36,272 nt of DNA from Fulvimarina sp. (GCA_002700095.1 PACL01000075.1:13674-49945), one strand, 5' to 3'; positions 1 to 9,464 are shown, counted from the stretch's first letter. Program-made: numbers and translations. The notes: generated by a model from the sequence alone, not told the origin.

Positions 1-558
1 GATGTGGCGGAGCTGTTCCAGGTTCCCGTCGAACGGACGCGGCTCGAGATCGGCTTTGGCGGCGGCGAGCATCTCCTTCATCGCTCGGGCGAGGATCCGG
101 CCTGCGGCTTCATCGGCGTCGAGCCCTTCGTCAACGGCATGGCGAAGCTGCTCTCGGCGCTGGAGGATGCCCCGCGCGACAACCTTCGCCTCTATGACGA
201 CGACGCCACGCTGCTGCTCGACTGGCTGCCGGACGCCTGTCTCGACGCCATCGACCTCAACTACCCCGACCCCTGGCCGAAGAAGAAGCACTTCAAGCGC
301 CGCTTCGTCAGCGCGCGCAACCTCGACCGGTTCGCCCGCGTGCTGAAGCCCGGCGGCCTGTTCCGCTTCGCCTCCGACATCGACACCTACGTCAACTGGA
401 CGCTGCGCCACGTCGCCGATCATCCCGCCTTCGCATGGATCGCCACGCGTCCGGCCGACTGGCACCAGCCCTATGCCGGCTGGCCCGGCACGCGCTACGA
501 GGCCAAGGCGATCCGCGAGGGGCGCCCGCCGGCCTATCTCACCTTCGTTCGCAGCTGA
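1..558 (+). CDS. trmB: tRNA (guanine-N7)-methyltransferase TrmB, 5' end missing
   Basis: Transfers a methyl group from S-adenosylmethionine to N7 of G46 in the variable loop of tRNAs, in the cytoplasm. The visible 185 residues hold the SAM-binding stretch [11 protein letters not shown] near the left edge, the family signature [10 protein letters not shown] at about residues 86-95, and the C-terminal GTRYEAKAI motif near residue 165. Family members are about 220-240 residues long, and the frame is open to base 1, so roughly 40-50 N-terminal residues lie outside the window. The GTG at base 4 is therefore probably not the start. The gene converges on murJ, with only 19 bp between the two stop codons and no obvious terminator. 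Confidence 0.95.
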   Translation, partial: DVAELFQVPVERTRLEIGFGGGEHLLHRSGEDPACGFIGVEPFVNGMAKLLSALEDAPRDNLRLYDDDATLLLDWLPDACLDAIDLNYPDPWPKKKHFKRRFVSARNLDRFARVLKPGGLFRFASDIDTYVNWTLRHVADHPAFAWIATRPADWHQPYAGWPGTRYEAKAIREGRPPAYLTFVRS

Positions 559-577
559 GAGGCGCCCGCGAGGCCGC

Positions 578-2218
578 CTACCGCTCCTCCTCCGGGGCGG
601 ACGCGGCGGTGGCCGGCTTTTTACGCCGGCGCTTGATGACGTTGACGATCTGGCCGCGATCCACCGCACCGGTGGCGAAAGCGAGGACGAAATAGATCGC
701 CATCGCCGCGACCACCAGGCCGCCGAGCGCCGCGAGTTGGCGATGCAGCCCCGAACGCGCCGTCAGCCATGGCGCCAGCTCGGCGAGCCCGAAGACGAGA
801 GCAATCCCCATGATCGCCGATGACAGGCAGACGAGGAAGGCGCGCTTGAGGAGCGGCCGGTCAAGTTCCCACAGCCCGCGCCGGTAAAGGCCGAGGAACA
901 GGAGCCCGGCATTGAGCCAGCCGGCGATGGTGGTGGCGAGCGCGATGCCGCGCTCGGCCAGCACATAGAACAGGCCGAGGGACAGGACGATGTTGGCGCC
1001 GGCCGAGATCAGCGTCGCGATCATCGGCGTCTTGGTGTCCTCGCGGGCGAAATAGCCGGGCGAGAACACCTTGATCATCACGAAGGCCGGCAGGCCGAGG
1101 GCATACAGCCCTAGCACCTGAGCGACCGCGATGGTCGCCTCCGGCTCGAACTGGCCGCGCTCGTAGATCACCCGGATGATCGGCTCGGGGATCAGGAACA
1201 GCGCGACGGCCGCCGGCACGGTCAGGAACAGCGCGAATTCGAGCGAGCGGTTCTGGGTGTGCTGGGCCTCGCGCAGATGTCCGGCCTTCAGGGCGCGGGA
1301 CAGTTCGGGCAGCAGCACGACGCCGATGGCGACGCCGACCATTCCGAGGGGGAGCTGGTAGGGCCGGTCGGCATATTGCAGGATCGACACGGCGCCGGGC
1401 TTGAAGGAGGCGATCGCCTGGCCGACGAAGAGGTTGATCTGGGTGATGCCGCCGATCAACGCCGCGGGTCCGGCGAGGATCAGCAGCCGCTTCAGCCCCT
1501 TCGTCCAGCGCGGACGCTTCAGCTTCACTCCGAAGCCGGCCAGGTGCATGGCGACCACCACCATGGCGAGCTGCGCGAAGCCGGCGACGAGGACGCCCCA
1601 GCTCATCAAGAAGCCGATCGTCGCCTTGTCCGCGTCGATCCAGAGGGCATAGGAGATCACGCCGATCAGCACGAAGTTGAGCAGCGTCGGCGCTGCGGCC
1701 GCGGCGAAGAAGCGCCGAAACGCATTGAGGATCCCCGACACCATCGCCATCAGCGACATGCAGGCGAGATAGGGAAACATGATGCGCGAGAAGGCGACGG
1801 TGATGGCATAGCGATCGTCGCAGGAGATCGCGCCGGCGGCGGACGGATCGTCCATGCACACGGCGAGGCCTGGCGCGATGATCGTCCTGACCAGGAACGG
1901 CATGAAGATCATCGCCAGCACCGTCAGCGCCGTCAGCACGGTGAAGAGCGTCGAGAACACCTCCGTCGCGAAGCGCCTGGCGCCCTCCTCGCCCTCCTCT
2001 TCCAGCGAGCGGGAGAACAGCGGGATGAAGGCGGCGTTGAACGCGCCCTCGGCGAACAGCCGGCGGAAGAGGTTGGGAAAGCGGAAGGCCAGGTTGAAGG
2101 CGTCGGCGACCGGGCCGACGCCCAGCGCCGAGGCCATCAGCATCTCGCGCGCAAAGCCGAACAGGCGGCTGACGAGGGTCGCCCCGCCGACCGTCGCGAA
2201 CTTCGACAACAGGCTCAT
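578..2218 (-). CDS. murJ: Lipid II flippase MurJ (MviN)
   Basis: Integral inner-membrane protein of the MOP/MATE-like superfamily that flips undecaprenyl-linked peptidoglycan precursor (lipid II) to the periplasmic side. The 546-residue product has the expected length and a run of hydrophobic segments consistent with 14 membrane helices. The N-terminus (KFATVGGATLVSRLFGFARE) and the nearby FRFPNLFRRLFAEGAFNAAF segment, near residues 45-65, are hallmark MurJ sequence. The C-terminal tail is short and basic (IKRRRKKPA), ending in an acidic EEER. The ATG at 2218 overlaps the glnD stop by 4 bp (ATGA), so murJ is probably translated by coupling to glnD. glnD-murJ adjacency is common in Rhizobiales. 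Confidence 0.97.
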   Translation of the reverse strand: MSLLSKFATVGGATLVSRLFGFAREMLMASALGVGPVADAFNLAFRFPNLFRRLFAEGAFNAAFIPLFSRSLEEEGEEGARRFATEVFSTLFTVLTALTVLAMIFMPFLVRTIIAPGLAVCMDDPSAAGAISCDDRYAITVAFSRIMFPYLACMSLMAMVSGILNAFRRFFAAAAAPTLLNFVLIGVISYALWIDADKATIGFLMSWGVLVAGFAQLAMVVVAMHLAGFGVKLKRPRWTKGLKRLLILAGPAALIGGITQINLFVGQAIASFKPGAVSILQYADRPYQLPLGMVGVAIGVVLLPELSRALKAGHLREAQHTQNRSLEFALFLTVPAAVALFLIPEPIIRVIYERGQFEPEATIAVAQVLGLYALGLPAFVMIKVFSPGYFAREDTKTPMIATLISAGANIVLSLGLFYVLAERGIALATTIAGWLNAGLLFLGLYRRGLWELDRPLLKRAFLVCLSSAIMGIALVFGLAELAPWLTARSGLHRQLAALGGLVVAAMAIYFVLAFATGAVDRGQIVNVIKRRRKKPATAASAPEEER

Positions 2219-5088
2219 GAACGCGACAGTCCGTAGGCCTTCTCCGCCGACAGGATGCCGGCCGTCATCGGCTCCGAGCCGGGATTTTCAAAGACATGGG
2301 TCAGCCAGGCGACGATCCGCTCGGTGCGGCTCTCGCTGGTCACCTTGGTCCCGAGCAGGTCGGTGACGTAGAAGACGTCGACCGCCTTCTCGCCATAGGT
2401 CGAGATGTGCGCCGAGCGGATGTCGAGATTGAGATCGGCCATGGCGCGGGTCAGATCCGACAGGAGCCCCGGCCGGTCGAGCCCCTCGATCTCGACCACG
2501 GTGAACTGGTTCGACAACTCGTTGTCGACCCTGACGCTCGGATGGATCGAGAAGGCCGCCGGGGGACGCTTGGATTTCTGCCCCGAGATCAGCTTGCGGC
2601 GGGAATCCTTGCCCTGCAGCAGGCTGCGGATGTAGCCGGAGATGCGCTCGCCGCGGCGCAGCTCGTCCGCATCCTGGGCAAATTCCCGGTTGAGCACCAG
2701 AACGTCGAGGGCCCGGCCATCCGACATGGTGAAGACCTGGGCGTCGGCGATGTTGGCTCCGGCCCCGGCGCAGGCGCCGGCAAGGATCGACAGGAGCCGC
2801 GGGTGGTCGGGGGCCAGCACCATGATCTCGGTGATGCCCTGGAAGCTGTCGGTGCGAACGCTGGTCTTCAGGGGCTCCGTCGCCCCGGCCTCGCGAATGA
2901 AGGCGGCGTGCCGCACCTGTTCGTCGAGAGGCGTCGTCAGGAAATAGTTCGGATAATGCAGCTCGAGATAGGCCGCTCGCTCCGCCTCGCTCCAGTCCGA
3001 CAGCCGTTCGGCCAGCCGCTCGCGGGAGGCGCCGAGCCGCTCGGCCCGGGTCGAGCGGGTGAAGCCGCCGGTCAGCGTCGGCTCTGTCTCCAGATAGAGG
3101 GTCCGCAGCAGCTGACCCTTCCAGCCGTTCCAGACGCCGGGGCCGACGGCGCGGATGTCGCAGACCGTCAGGATCATCAGGAGGTTCAGCCGTTCGAGCG
3201 TGCGCACCCGCTCGGCGAAGTCGAGGATTGTCTTGCGGTCGTTGATGTCGCGCTGCTGCGCCGTCATCGACATGACCAGATGGTCCTCGACCAGCCAGGC
3301 GACGAGGTCGGTCTCGTGTTCGTCGAGGCCGAGCCGCGGGCAGAGCCGGCGGGCGATCCGCGCGCCGGCGACCGAGTGATCCTCCGGCCGGCCCTTGGCG
3401 ATGTCGTGGAGAAGCAGCGCCACATAGAGCGCCCGCCGGTCCTTGATCGCGCCCACGAGTTCGCTCGACATCGGATGGTCGATCGTCAGTTCGCCGCGTT
3501 CGATCCGGGAGAGGTTGTCGATGGTGCGCAGGAGATGTTCGTCGACGGTATAGTGATGATACATCGAGAACTGCATCATCGCGACGATCTTGCCGAATTC
3601 CGGGATGAAGCGCCCCAGGACGCCCGCCTCGTTCATCCGGCGAAGGTGGAACTCCGGATGGTTCCGGTCGGTCAGGACGTCGAGAAACAGGCTGTTGGCC
3701 TCGCGGTTCTCGCGCAATTCGCCATTGATCAACCGCAGCGATCGACGGATCAGCTTCAGCGTGTCGGGGTGGTATTCGAGGCTGTTCGAGGCGGCCAGCC
3801 TGAACACCCGGATGAGGTTCACCGGGTCGTCCCGAAAGACCGTCGGCGAGGAGACGTTGATGCGGTTGTTGTCGATGTGGAAGTCGATCGTGCCCGGGAT
3901 CTTTTTCGCCCGGCCGCGCAGGTTGCGCACCAGGTTGCGGATCCCCGCAATCCCTGGGGCCGGCTTGGCGTGCTGCTCTTCTAGCGCCGCGCAGAGGATG
4001 CGCGTCAGATCGCCGACGTCCTTGGCGATCAGGAAGTAGTGCTTCATGAAGCGCTCGACGTCCTTCAGCCCCGGATGGGCGTTGTAGCCGAGCCGCTCGG
4101 CGATCTCCGGCTGGAGATCGAAGGACAGGCGCTCCTCCGCCTTACCGGTGGCAAAATGCAGGTGGCACCGCACCGCCCAGAGAAAGTCCTCGGCCTTCTG
4201 GAACAGCTTCAGCTCGCGCCGCGAGATGACGCCGAGTTCGGCCAGCGCCTCGGTCGTCGTCACCCGGTAATGATACTTGGCGATCCAGAACAGCGTGTTG
4301 AGATCGCGCAGGCCGCCCTTGCCTTCCTTGACGTTCGGCTCGACGAGGTATCGCGTGTTGCCGAGCTTGGCGTGACGGGCGGAACGTTCGGCGAGCTTGG
4401 CGGCGATGAACTCCTCGCTGGTCCCCTCGACGACCTCGCGCTGGAAGCGCTCGCCAAGCTCGGTAAACAGCGTCACGTCGCCGACGACCAGCCAGCGTTC
4501 GAGGATGGAGGTCCGGATCGTCATGTCGGCCCGGGACAGCTTGACGCACTCGTCGACGGTGCGGGTCGCGTGCCCGACCTTGAAGCCGAGATCCCAGAGC
4601 AGATAGAGGAGATATTCCACCACCTGCTCGCCGAGGGCCGTCTGCTTGTAGGGCAGCAGGAACAACAGGTCGATGTCGGACCCCGGTGCCAGCGTCCCGC
4701 GGCCGTAGCCGCCGACGGCGACGATGGCCATGCGCTCGCCCGACGAGAGATTGGACGAGGGGAAGACGTGGTTGAGGGCGTAGTCGTGGATGCGCTCGAT
4801 CAGGACATCCTGGATCGATGCCAGGCGCCTCGCACAATCGAGCCCGGCCCGGTCCTCCCGGAAGGCTTCCTCGACGCGCGTGCGGGCTTCGCGAACCGCG
4901 TCCCGCAGCAAGGTCAGAACCTTCGCGCGCGCATCGTCGGAGGCACCGCCCGCGCTGTCCGCTTGCGCAATCGCCGTCAGTCTCGCCGCGATGCCCGCTG
5001 CATCGATGAAGCCGGACACGTCGATCTGCTGGATGGCCTTGCCGGCATCATCGAGGTTGACGCGGTTGGCGACCGCTTGCTGTGACAT
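2215..5088 (-). CDS. glnD: Bifunctional PII uridylyltransferase/uridylyl-removing enzyme GlnD
   Basis: Glutamine-sensing enzyme that uridylylates PII proteins when nitrogen is scarce and removes UMP when glutamine is abundant, so it sits at the top of the Ntr cascade. The 957-residue product has, in order: a nucleotidyltransferase domain with GGYGRGTLAPGSDIDLLF at about residues 126-144 (the two Asp are the metal ligands); the GlnD-specific middle region; an HD domain with LLHDIAKG near residue 560; and two C-terminal ACT domains starting near residues 730 and 845. An upstream in-frame TTG at 5094 exists, but the ATG at 5088 has a CAGGA-type ribosome-binding site about 8 nt upstream and is preferred. 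The gene overlaps murJ by 4 bp. Confidence 0.97.
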   Translation of the reverse strand: MSQQAVANRVNLDDAGKAIQQIDVSGFIDAAGIAARLTAIAQADSAGGASDDARAKVLTLLRDAVREARTRVEEAFREDRAGLDCARRLASIQDVLIERIHDYALNHVFPSSNLSSGERMAIVAVGGYGRGTLAPGSDIDLLFLLPYKQTALGEQVVEYLLYLLWDLGFKVGHATRTVDECVKLSRADMTIRTSILERWLVVGDVTLFTELGERFQREVVEGTSEEFIAAKLAERSARHAKLGNTRYLVEPNVKEGKGGLRDLNTLFWIAKYHYRVTTTEALAELGVISRRELKLFQKAEDFLWAVRCHLHFATGKAEERLSFDLQPEIAERLGYNAHPGLKDVERFMKHYFLIAKDVGDLTRILCAALEEQHAKPAPGIAGIRNLVRNLRGRAKKIPGTIDFHIDNNRINVSSPTVFRDDPVNLIRVFRLAASNSLEYHPDTLKLIRRSLRLINGELRENREANSLFLDVLTDRNHPEFHLRRMNEAGVLGRFIPEFGKIVAMMQFSMYHHYTVDEHLLRTIDNLSRIERGELTIDHPMSSELVGAIKDRRALYVALLLHDIAKGRPEDHSVAGARIARRLCPRLGLDEHETDLVAWLVEDHLVMSMTAQQRDINDRKTILDFAERVRTLERLNLLMILTVCDIRAVGPGVWNGWKGQLLRTLYLETEPTLTGGFTRSTRAERLGASRERLAERLSDWSEAERAAYLELHYPNYFLTTPLDEQVRHAAFIREAGATEPLKTSVRTDSFQGITEIMVLAPDHPRLLSILAGACAGAGANIADAQVFTMSDGRALDVLVLNREFAQDADELRRGERISGYIRSLLQGKDSRRKLISGQKSKRPPAAFSIHPSVRVDNELSNQFTVVEIEGLDRPGLLSDLTRAMADLNLDIRSAHISTYGEKAVDVFYVTDLLGTKVTSESRTERIVAWLTHVFENPGSEPMTAGILSAEKAYGLSRS

Positions 5089-5155
5089 CTGCAATCCTGC
5101 GGGGTCTGGAATGGGCCGCCCGGCTATATCCCAACTCCCCGAATCGGCAAAGCGA

Positions 5156-5188
5156 AGGGGCCGCTCAGCGTCAGCTGGAGCGGCCCCT
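5156..5188 (-). terminator. Stem-loop between the secreted repeat protein gene and glnD
   Basis: A perfect 11-bp inverted repeat (AGGGGCCGCTC / GAGCGGCCCCT) encloses an 11-nt loop. It begins about 38 nt past the stop codon of the gene at 5227-5658 on the minus strand. The minus-strand sequence after the stem (TCGCTTTG) has only a weak T tract. It probably ends the short upstream transcript before glnD. Confidence 0.6.
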
Positions 5189-5226
5189 CGAAGATAGCCA
5201 GCTAAGTGGCAAGGTGCCGCAAAGCC

Positions 5227-5658
5227 TTACTGGGTCTGGCTGGCCGGCGACTCGTCCTGAAGCGCCTCGCCCGACTGCGTCTTCGGCGCATCGCTCGGGG
5301 AGAAGGTGGCACCGGAACCCGGGACGAGAACATCGCTCTCGCCAGCTTCGTTGGTGGTCACCGCACCGGTGGCCATGGCGTCTTCGCCTTCGGCTATGGA
5401 ATCGCGCTCTTCGGCGCGCAGGTTCTCGCGCTGGGACTCACTGCCGGGGACGAGGGTCTGGCTCTCCGGCGAAACCGTCTCCGCCGAAGTCATGCCCGGG
5501 GTGGCAGCCACATCGTCACGCGTCTCCGCGTTCTGATTCTCGAGCTGCGACTCGGAGCCCGGGACCATGGTCGGCTCGCTGGCGGTCTGCGCGACTGCGC
5601 CGTAGCTGAGGACCGAAGCGCCAAGGAGGGCGGCCGAGAAAATTGCTGTCGTCTTCAT
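5227..5658 (-). CDS. Secreted low-complexity protein with VPGSESQ repeats, hypothetical
   Basis: Function unknown. The 143-residue product has a clear Sec signal peptide (residues 1-24, hydrophobic core AALLGASVLSYG, likely cut after AVA). The rest is Ser/Glu/Thr-rich and looks disordered. The block VPGSESQ-x-EN-xx-AE-x-RD occurs twice, at residues 32-48 and 70-86, and VPGSGA returns at 112-117, giving a spacing of about 40 residues. The ATG at 5658 has AAAGGAA about 6 nt upstream; a start ten codons earlier lacks a ribosome-binding site and would spoil the signal peptide. A sigma-EcfG-type promoter lies upstream and a stem-loop follows the stop, so this is probably a single-gene transcript induced in the general stress response. 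No catalytic motif is visible. Confidence 0.8.
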   Translation of the reverse strand: MKTTAIFSAALLGASVLSYGAVAQTASEPTMVPGSESQLENQNAETRDDVAATPGMTSAETVSPESQTLVPGSESQRENLRAEERDSIAEGEDAMATGAVTTNEAGESDVLVPGSGATFSPSDAPKTQSGEALQDESPASQTQ

Positions 5659-5720
5659 AGTATTCCTTTCAGGAGCCAATCGCCGCATCTCGGTTCCGCG
5701 AAGATCTCGCGGCCAGAGCG

Positions 5721-5750
5721 GCGTTGTTAGGCTTTGTTAGGCGTTGTATG
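5721..5750. repeat. Three tandem 10-bp repeats in the 5' leader
   Basis: On the plus strand GCGTTGTTAG, GCTTTGTTAG and GCGTTGTATG follow one another with an exact 10-bp period. They fall between the predicted transcription start (about 5750) and the ATG (5658) of the minus-strand secreted repeat protein. The period is about one DNA helix turn, so they could be an operator; in RNA they would read CUAACAA units. No known binding site was recognised. Confidence 0.6.
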
Positions 5751-5757
5751 CTGTCAC

Positions 5758-5782
5758 AACGGCGTCGTAAGAGCATGGTTCC
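5758..5782 (-). promoter_or_regulatory. Sigma-EcfG-type (general stress response) promoter
   Basis: Read on the minus strand the site is GGAAC (5782-5778), 16 nt, then CGTT (5761-5758). This matches the alphaproteobacterial EcfG consensus GGAAC-N16/17-CGTT exactly. The predicted start near 5750 gives a leader of about 92 nt for the gene at 5227-5658. I looked at the other larger intergenic regions here and saw no second full match. Confidence 0.65.
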
Positions 5783-6027
5783 TTTCGTGCCCCCAACGGT
5801 TCATCACTCTGCGGACACGGAGCCGTGAGATCGGGGGTGTCGGGGAGATCTGCAGAGCGTCGCCATTCGTGTCGGGTGCTCGAGCCGAGGATGGGATCTC
5901 GACGCCGCCGTCCCTGATTTCGTCTGGCGTGGCGGTGGCAATCGGCCCAGCATGGAGCCTCGGCCGCACCACGTCCCGGCCGGCGGAGGCCACCGACCAG
6001 CCGAAGCCGGCAGCCGGATACACAAGG
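5783..6027. other. Intergenic stretch with no recognised feature
   Basis: With the promoter and leader at 5659-5782 this makes a 369-bp gap between the mutS stop and the secreted repeat protein. Open frames on both strands here have no ribosome-binding site and an Arg/Pro/Ser-rich composition typical of spurious frames in GC-rich DNA. No T-run terminator for mutS was found. Confidence 0.5.
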
Positions 6028-8739
6028 CTAGCTTCGCTCGGCGAGGGCCTTGAGCCGGTAGAGTTCGTCGAGGGCTGCCTTTGGCGACAGGCTGTCGGCG
6101 TCTAGATCTCGTAGCGCCTTCGCCACAGCCGCATGCGCTGATACCGCTTCACCGCCCCCCGAAGCCGTCTCCGCGCTCTGGCGGGCGATCGCAGCCGAAA
6201 ACAGCGGCAGATCGTCGATAAAGGCGGTGCGCCTGGCCTCGGAGCCGCCGCGCTCCAATTCGGTGAGCACGTGGCGCGCCCGCGCGACCACTGCCGCCGG
6301 CAATCCGGCGAGCTTGGCCACCTGGATGCCGTAGGAGCGATCGGCGACACCGGCGGTCACCTCGTGCAGGAAGATCACCTCGCCCTTGTATTCCTTGACC
6401 CGCATCGTCGCGTTGCTGATCCGCGCAAGCTTCTTGGCCAGCGCCGTCATCTCGTGGAAGTGGGTGGCGAAGAGCGCCCTGCAGCGATTGACCTCATGCA
6501 GGTGCTCGACGGTGGCGAAGGCCAGCGAGAGACCGTCATAGGTGGAGGTGCCGCGGCCGATCTCGTCGAGGATGACGAGGGCGCGCCGGCCCGCCTGGTT
6601 GAGGATTGCCGCCGTCTCGACCATCTCGACCATGAAGGTCGAGCGCCCCTCGGCGAGATCGTCGGATGCCCCGACCCGGGAGAACAGCCGGTCGACGACG
6701 CCGATATGCGCGCGCTCGGCCGGCACGAAGGCGCCGATCTGGGCGAGCACCGCAATGATCGCGTTCTGCCTGAGAAATGTGGACTTGCCGCCCATGTTGG
6801 GGCCGGTGAGGAGCCAGATCGCCCCCACCGCCTCGCCGGTCCCGGCGGCGCTTTCCCTTGGCGAGAGATCGCAGTCGTTGGCGACGAAGGGATCGGCGGA
6901 GCCCGCCTTCAGCGCCGCCTCGACCACCGGATGCCGACCGCCGGTGATCGCGAAAGCGAGCGAGAGGTCGACGATGGGCCGCGTCCAGGCCGCGTCCGCC
7001 GCCATTTCGGCGAGCCCTGCCGAGACGTCGAGGACGGCGAGCGCCTCGGCGCCCCGGCGCAAGTCCTCGCCCGCTGCCAGCACGGCTTCGCAGAGTTCGT
7101 CGAAGCAGGCGAGTTCGATCGCCAGCGCATCGCTCGCCGCGCCGGCGATCCGGCTTTCCAGCGCGCTCAGCTCCTCGGTGGAAAAGCGCATCGCGTTCGC
7201 CATGGTCTGCCGGTGGACGAAGGCCGTAGCGCCCTCGCCCGCCATCAGCGTCTTCGCATTCGCCTCGCTCAGCTCGACGAAATAGCCGAGCATGTTGTTG
7301 TACTTGATCCGAAGGCCGCGAATGCCGGTCTCCGCCGCGTAGCGTGCCTCCAGTTCGGCGATCACCCGGCGGGAATTCTCTCCGAGCGCCCGCGCCTCAT
7401 CGAGACCGGCGATCGCGCCCTCGCGCACGAAGCCGCCATCGCGCTTGTAGGGCGGCGGGGCGTCGGAAAGATGGGAGGCGAGCGCCGCGGCGAGATCGCG
7501 CGGCAGCGCGAGCAGCGCCCGTCGCGCCCCGTCGATCTCCGCCGGCAGGTCTCGTGCAAGCGTCTCGCCGAGATCCAGCGCCGCAGCGAGGCAGTCGCGC
7601 ACGCCCGCCAGATCGCGAGGCCCGCCGCGCCCGAGGGCGAGGCGCGAGAGCGCCCGCTCGCAGTCCGGCAGCCCGGCGAGCGCCTTGCGCAGGCCTCGCC
7701 GCAGATCCGGGTCGTCGACCAGGCAGGCGACCGCGTCCTGCCGCCTGGCAATGGCGGCGGGATCGGTGAGCGGGGCGGCAAGCCGGGCGGCAAGCAGGCG
7801 GGCGCCGGCGCCGGTGACGGTCCGGTCGATGGTCGACAGCAGCGAGCCCTGGCGCTTGCCGGACAGCGTGCGGGTGAGTTCGAGGGATCCGCGGGTCGCC
7901 GGATCGATCTCCATGATCGTCCCGGCCGAGACCTGCACCGGCCGCTCCAGCATCGGTCTGGCAGCGAGCTGGGTCTTGCCGAGATAGGCGATCAATGCGG
8001 CGGCGGCCGAGAGTTCGGACCGCGAGAAGCGGCCGAGCCCCTCCAGCGTCGCGACCTTGAAGAAGCGGCAGATCCGCGCCTCGGCGGTGGCTCCGTCGAA
8101 GAAGGCCTGCGGCTCCGGGCGGACCGTGCGGCCGAAGCGCTTCAGGCGCGGGGCGAAGGCCGCATCGTGGAAGAGGCTCTCGGCGACGACGATCTCGCTC
8201 GGCTCGACGGCGGCGATCTCCGCCTCGACGCGCTCCGCCGACACGGCTGCGGTGCGGAACACGCCGGTGGACAGGTCCGCCCAGGCGATGGCGTAGTCGG
8301 GAGCCTCGCCGCCGCCGATCCGGGTGAGCGTCATCAGATAGTTGGCGCGGCCGGGCTCGAGCAGGGCCTCCTCGGTGATCGTGCCGGGCGTGACGAGCCG
8401 GACGACGTCTCGCTTCACGACCGACTTGGCGCCGCGCTTCTTCGCCTCGGCCGGATCTTCCATCTGCTCGCAGACCGCCACCCGGTGGCCAAGGGCGATC
8501 AGCTTCTGCAGATAGTCGTCGGCGGCGTGGATCGGCACACCGGCCATGGGGATGTCCTCGCCGAGATGCTTGCCGCGTTTCGTCAGCGTGATGCCGAGGG
8601 CGCGCGAGGCTTCGGCCGCATCCTCGAAGAACAGCTCGTAGAAGTCGCCCATGCGGTAGAACAGCAGGCAGTCGGGATTGGCGGCCTTGATCTCGATATA
8701 CTGGGCCATCATCGGCGTCGGGGCGGCGTCGCTGGTCAT
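6028..8739 (-). CDS. mutS: DNA mismatch repair ATPase MutS
   Basis: Recognises base mismatches and small loops and starts methyl-independent or MutL-dependent mismatch repair. The 903-residue protein has the mismatch-reading GDFYELF motif at residues 31-37 (Phe33 and Glu35 are the expected wedge residues), connector and lever domains, Walker [11 protein letters not shown] at about 644-653, Walker B/ABC signature [12 protein letters not shown] at about 723, and the ATHFHEM switch motif. The C-terminal part ([24 protein letters not shown], given here only as its type) is the usual MutS tail. An open frame extends 73 codons further upstream, but that extension is Arg/Pro-rich. The ATG at 8739 has GAGGTGA about 10 nt upstream, so it is chosen. 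Confidence 0.97.
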   Translation of the reverse strand: MTSDAAPTPMMAQYIEIKAANPDCLLFYRMGDFYELFFEDAAEASRALGITLTKRGKHLGEDIPMAGVPIHAADDYLQKLIALGHRVAVCEQMEDPAEAKKRGAKSVVKRDVVRLVTPGTITEEALLEPGRANYLMTLTRIGGGEAPDYAIAWADLSTGVFRTAAVSAERVEAEIAAVEPSEIVVAESLFHDAAFAPRLKRFGRTVRPEPQAFFDGATAEARICRFFKVATLEGLGRFSRSELSAAAALIAYLGKTQLAARPMLERPVQVSAGTIMEIDPATRGSLELTRTLSGKRQGSLLSTIDRTVTGAGARLLAARLAAPLTDPAAIARRQDAVACLVDDPDLRRGLRKALAGLPDCERALSRLALGRGGPRDLAGVRDCLAAALDLGETLARDLPAEIDGARRALLALPRDLAAALASHLSDAPPPYKRDGGFVREGAIAGLDEARALGENSRRVIAELEARYAAETGIRGLRIKYNNMLGYFVELSEANAKTLMAGEGATAFVHRQTMANAMRFSTEELSALESRIAGAASDALAIELACFDELCEAVLAAGEDLRRGAEALAVLDVSAGLAEMAADAAWTRPIVDLSLAFAITGGRHPVVEAALKAGSADPFVANDCDLSPRESAAGTGEAVGAIWLLTGPNMGGKSTFLRQNAIIAVLAQIGAFVPAERAHIGVVDRLFSRVGASDDLAEGRSTFMVEMVETAAILNQAGRRALVILDEIGRGTSTYDGLSLAFATVEHLHEVNRCRALFATHFHEMTALAKKLARISNATMRVKEYKGEVIFLHEVTAGVADRSYGIQVAKLAGLPAAVVARARHVLTELERGGSEARRTAFIDDLPLFSAAIARQSAETASGGGEAVSAHAAVAKALRDLDADSLSPKAALDELYRLKALAERS

Positions 8740-9126
8740 CGGCCGGTTATCACCTCGTCGAGGGTCTGTGGGTGGCGCGCCGGTCGTCGAGACGGCAGGG
8801 GCTCGGCCGCGGCCAGAAAGAACGAGCCGAATCGCTATCGGGGGGATCGGCGCAGCGCAAGCCGCGCCGAAGCGCCGTCCCCGCCATTTGCAGGCCGTCG
8901 CCCACAGCGCGAAGGGGCGGACAGCCGGAATGGGGGAAGGATGTGCAATCGTGCGCAAGCTCCTTCAAGTCGGGCTGCGGCATGGCCAACTATGAAGGTG
9001 AATCGGCGCCGGCAGGCTTGCAATCGTCGACCCAGTCAGCTTCCGTTCATCGGGGCGATGCGATTAAGAGGCAAGAATGCCCGTACGCCAACAGGCGTGC
9101 TGCATTCGACAATTGAGGAAATCCTG
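8740..9126. other. 387-bp divergent intergenic region, mutS / small secreted protein
   Basis: It must carry the promoters of mutS (-) and of the gene at 9127 (+). I could not pick out a convincing -35/-10 pair for either, and no sigma-EcfG site is present. Open frames crossing it on both strands are long only because of the high GC content. No repeat or RNA structure was recognised. Confidence 0.5.
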
Positions 9127-9417
9127 ATGTTGACGAGAACCACGCGCCTTGCGATCGCCGCGCTGTTCGGGCTCCAGATCGCCGCCCTCACACCGGCACT
9201 GGCTGCCGACGAGAGGGTGAACGTGCTGCAATACGCACTCGCCCATCCGACCGACAACGCTCGCCTGCCGGCCCCGCCGGCGCTCGGCGATTCGGTGCCC
9301 GGCGCGATCAAGCTGCAGCAGCCGGAGGGCAGCAAGCGCTTCGCCTATTTCTACTATAGCGGCCAGCCGGTGATCGTCGATCTGAAGACCCGCAGCATCG
9401 TCCGCATCGGCGGCTGA
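9127..9417 (+). CDS. Small secreted DUF1236-like protein
   Basis: A 96-residue exported protein of unknown function. Residues 1-27 form a Sec signal peptide (basic start, core LAIAALFGLQIAALTPA, likely cut after ALA). The remainder resembles the DUF1236 domain of Rhizobiales: a Pro-rich lead (LPAPPALGDSVPG) followed by a region ending FAYFYYSGQPVIVDLKTRSI, the place where DUF1236 proteins carry Y-x-Y-x(2-3)-G-x-x-V-x-V-D-x-x-T-R-x-I-V. The match is by eye. The ATG at 9127 has GAGGAAA about 6 nt upstream; the frame is open far upstream only as a shadow of mutS. It stands alone and converges on olsB. Confidence 0.8.
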   Translation: MLTRTTRLAIAALFGLQIAALTPALAADERVNVLQYALAHPTDNARLPAPPALGDSVPGAIKLQQPEGSKRFAYFYYSGQPVIVDLKTRSIVRIGG

Positions 9418-9422
9418 GGGAA

Positions 9423-9438
9423 GGCGCCCGCGGGCGCC
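9423..9438. terminator. Perfect 16-bp palindrome between convergent genes
   Basis: GGCGCCCGCGGGCGCC, flanked by AA on both sides, can fold as a 6-bp stem with a CGCG loop. It lies 5 bp after the stop at 9417 (+) and 27 bp past the olsB stop (-). The position suits a bidirectional terminator, but there is no T tract on either side. Confidence 0.4.
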
Positions 9439-9464
9439 AAGCCATCACGAAAGGCCGGTCAGCT

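Noticed and set aside
5734..6105. A 123-codon plus-strand frame and an 89-codon minus-strand frame in the mutS downstream gap
   Set aside because: No ribosome-binding site, no recognisable domain, and the plus-strand frame runs into the mutS coding end.
8740..8958. A 73-residue N-terminal extension of MutS
   Set aside because: The extension is Arg/Pro/Ala-rich with no resemblance to MutS, and the ATG at 8739 has GAGGTGA at a good distance.
6271..9417. A 1048-codon open frame on the plus strand opposite mutS
   Set aside because: It is a shadow of mutS in GC-rich DNA: Arg/Gly/Glu-rich with no domain. Only its last 96 codons, from the ATG at 9127 with a ribosome-binding site and a signal peptide, are taken as a gene.
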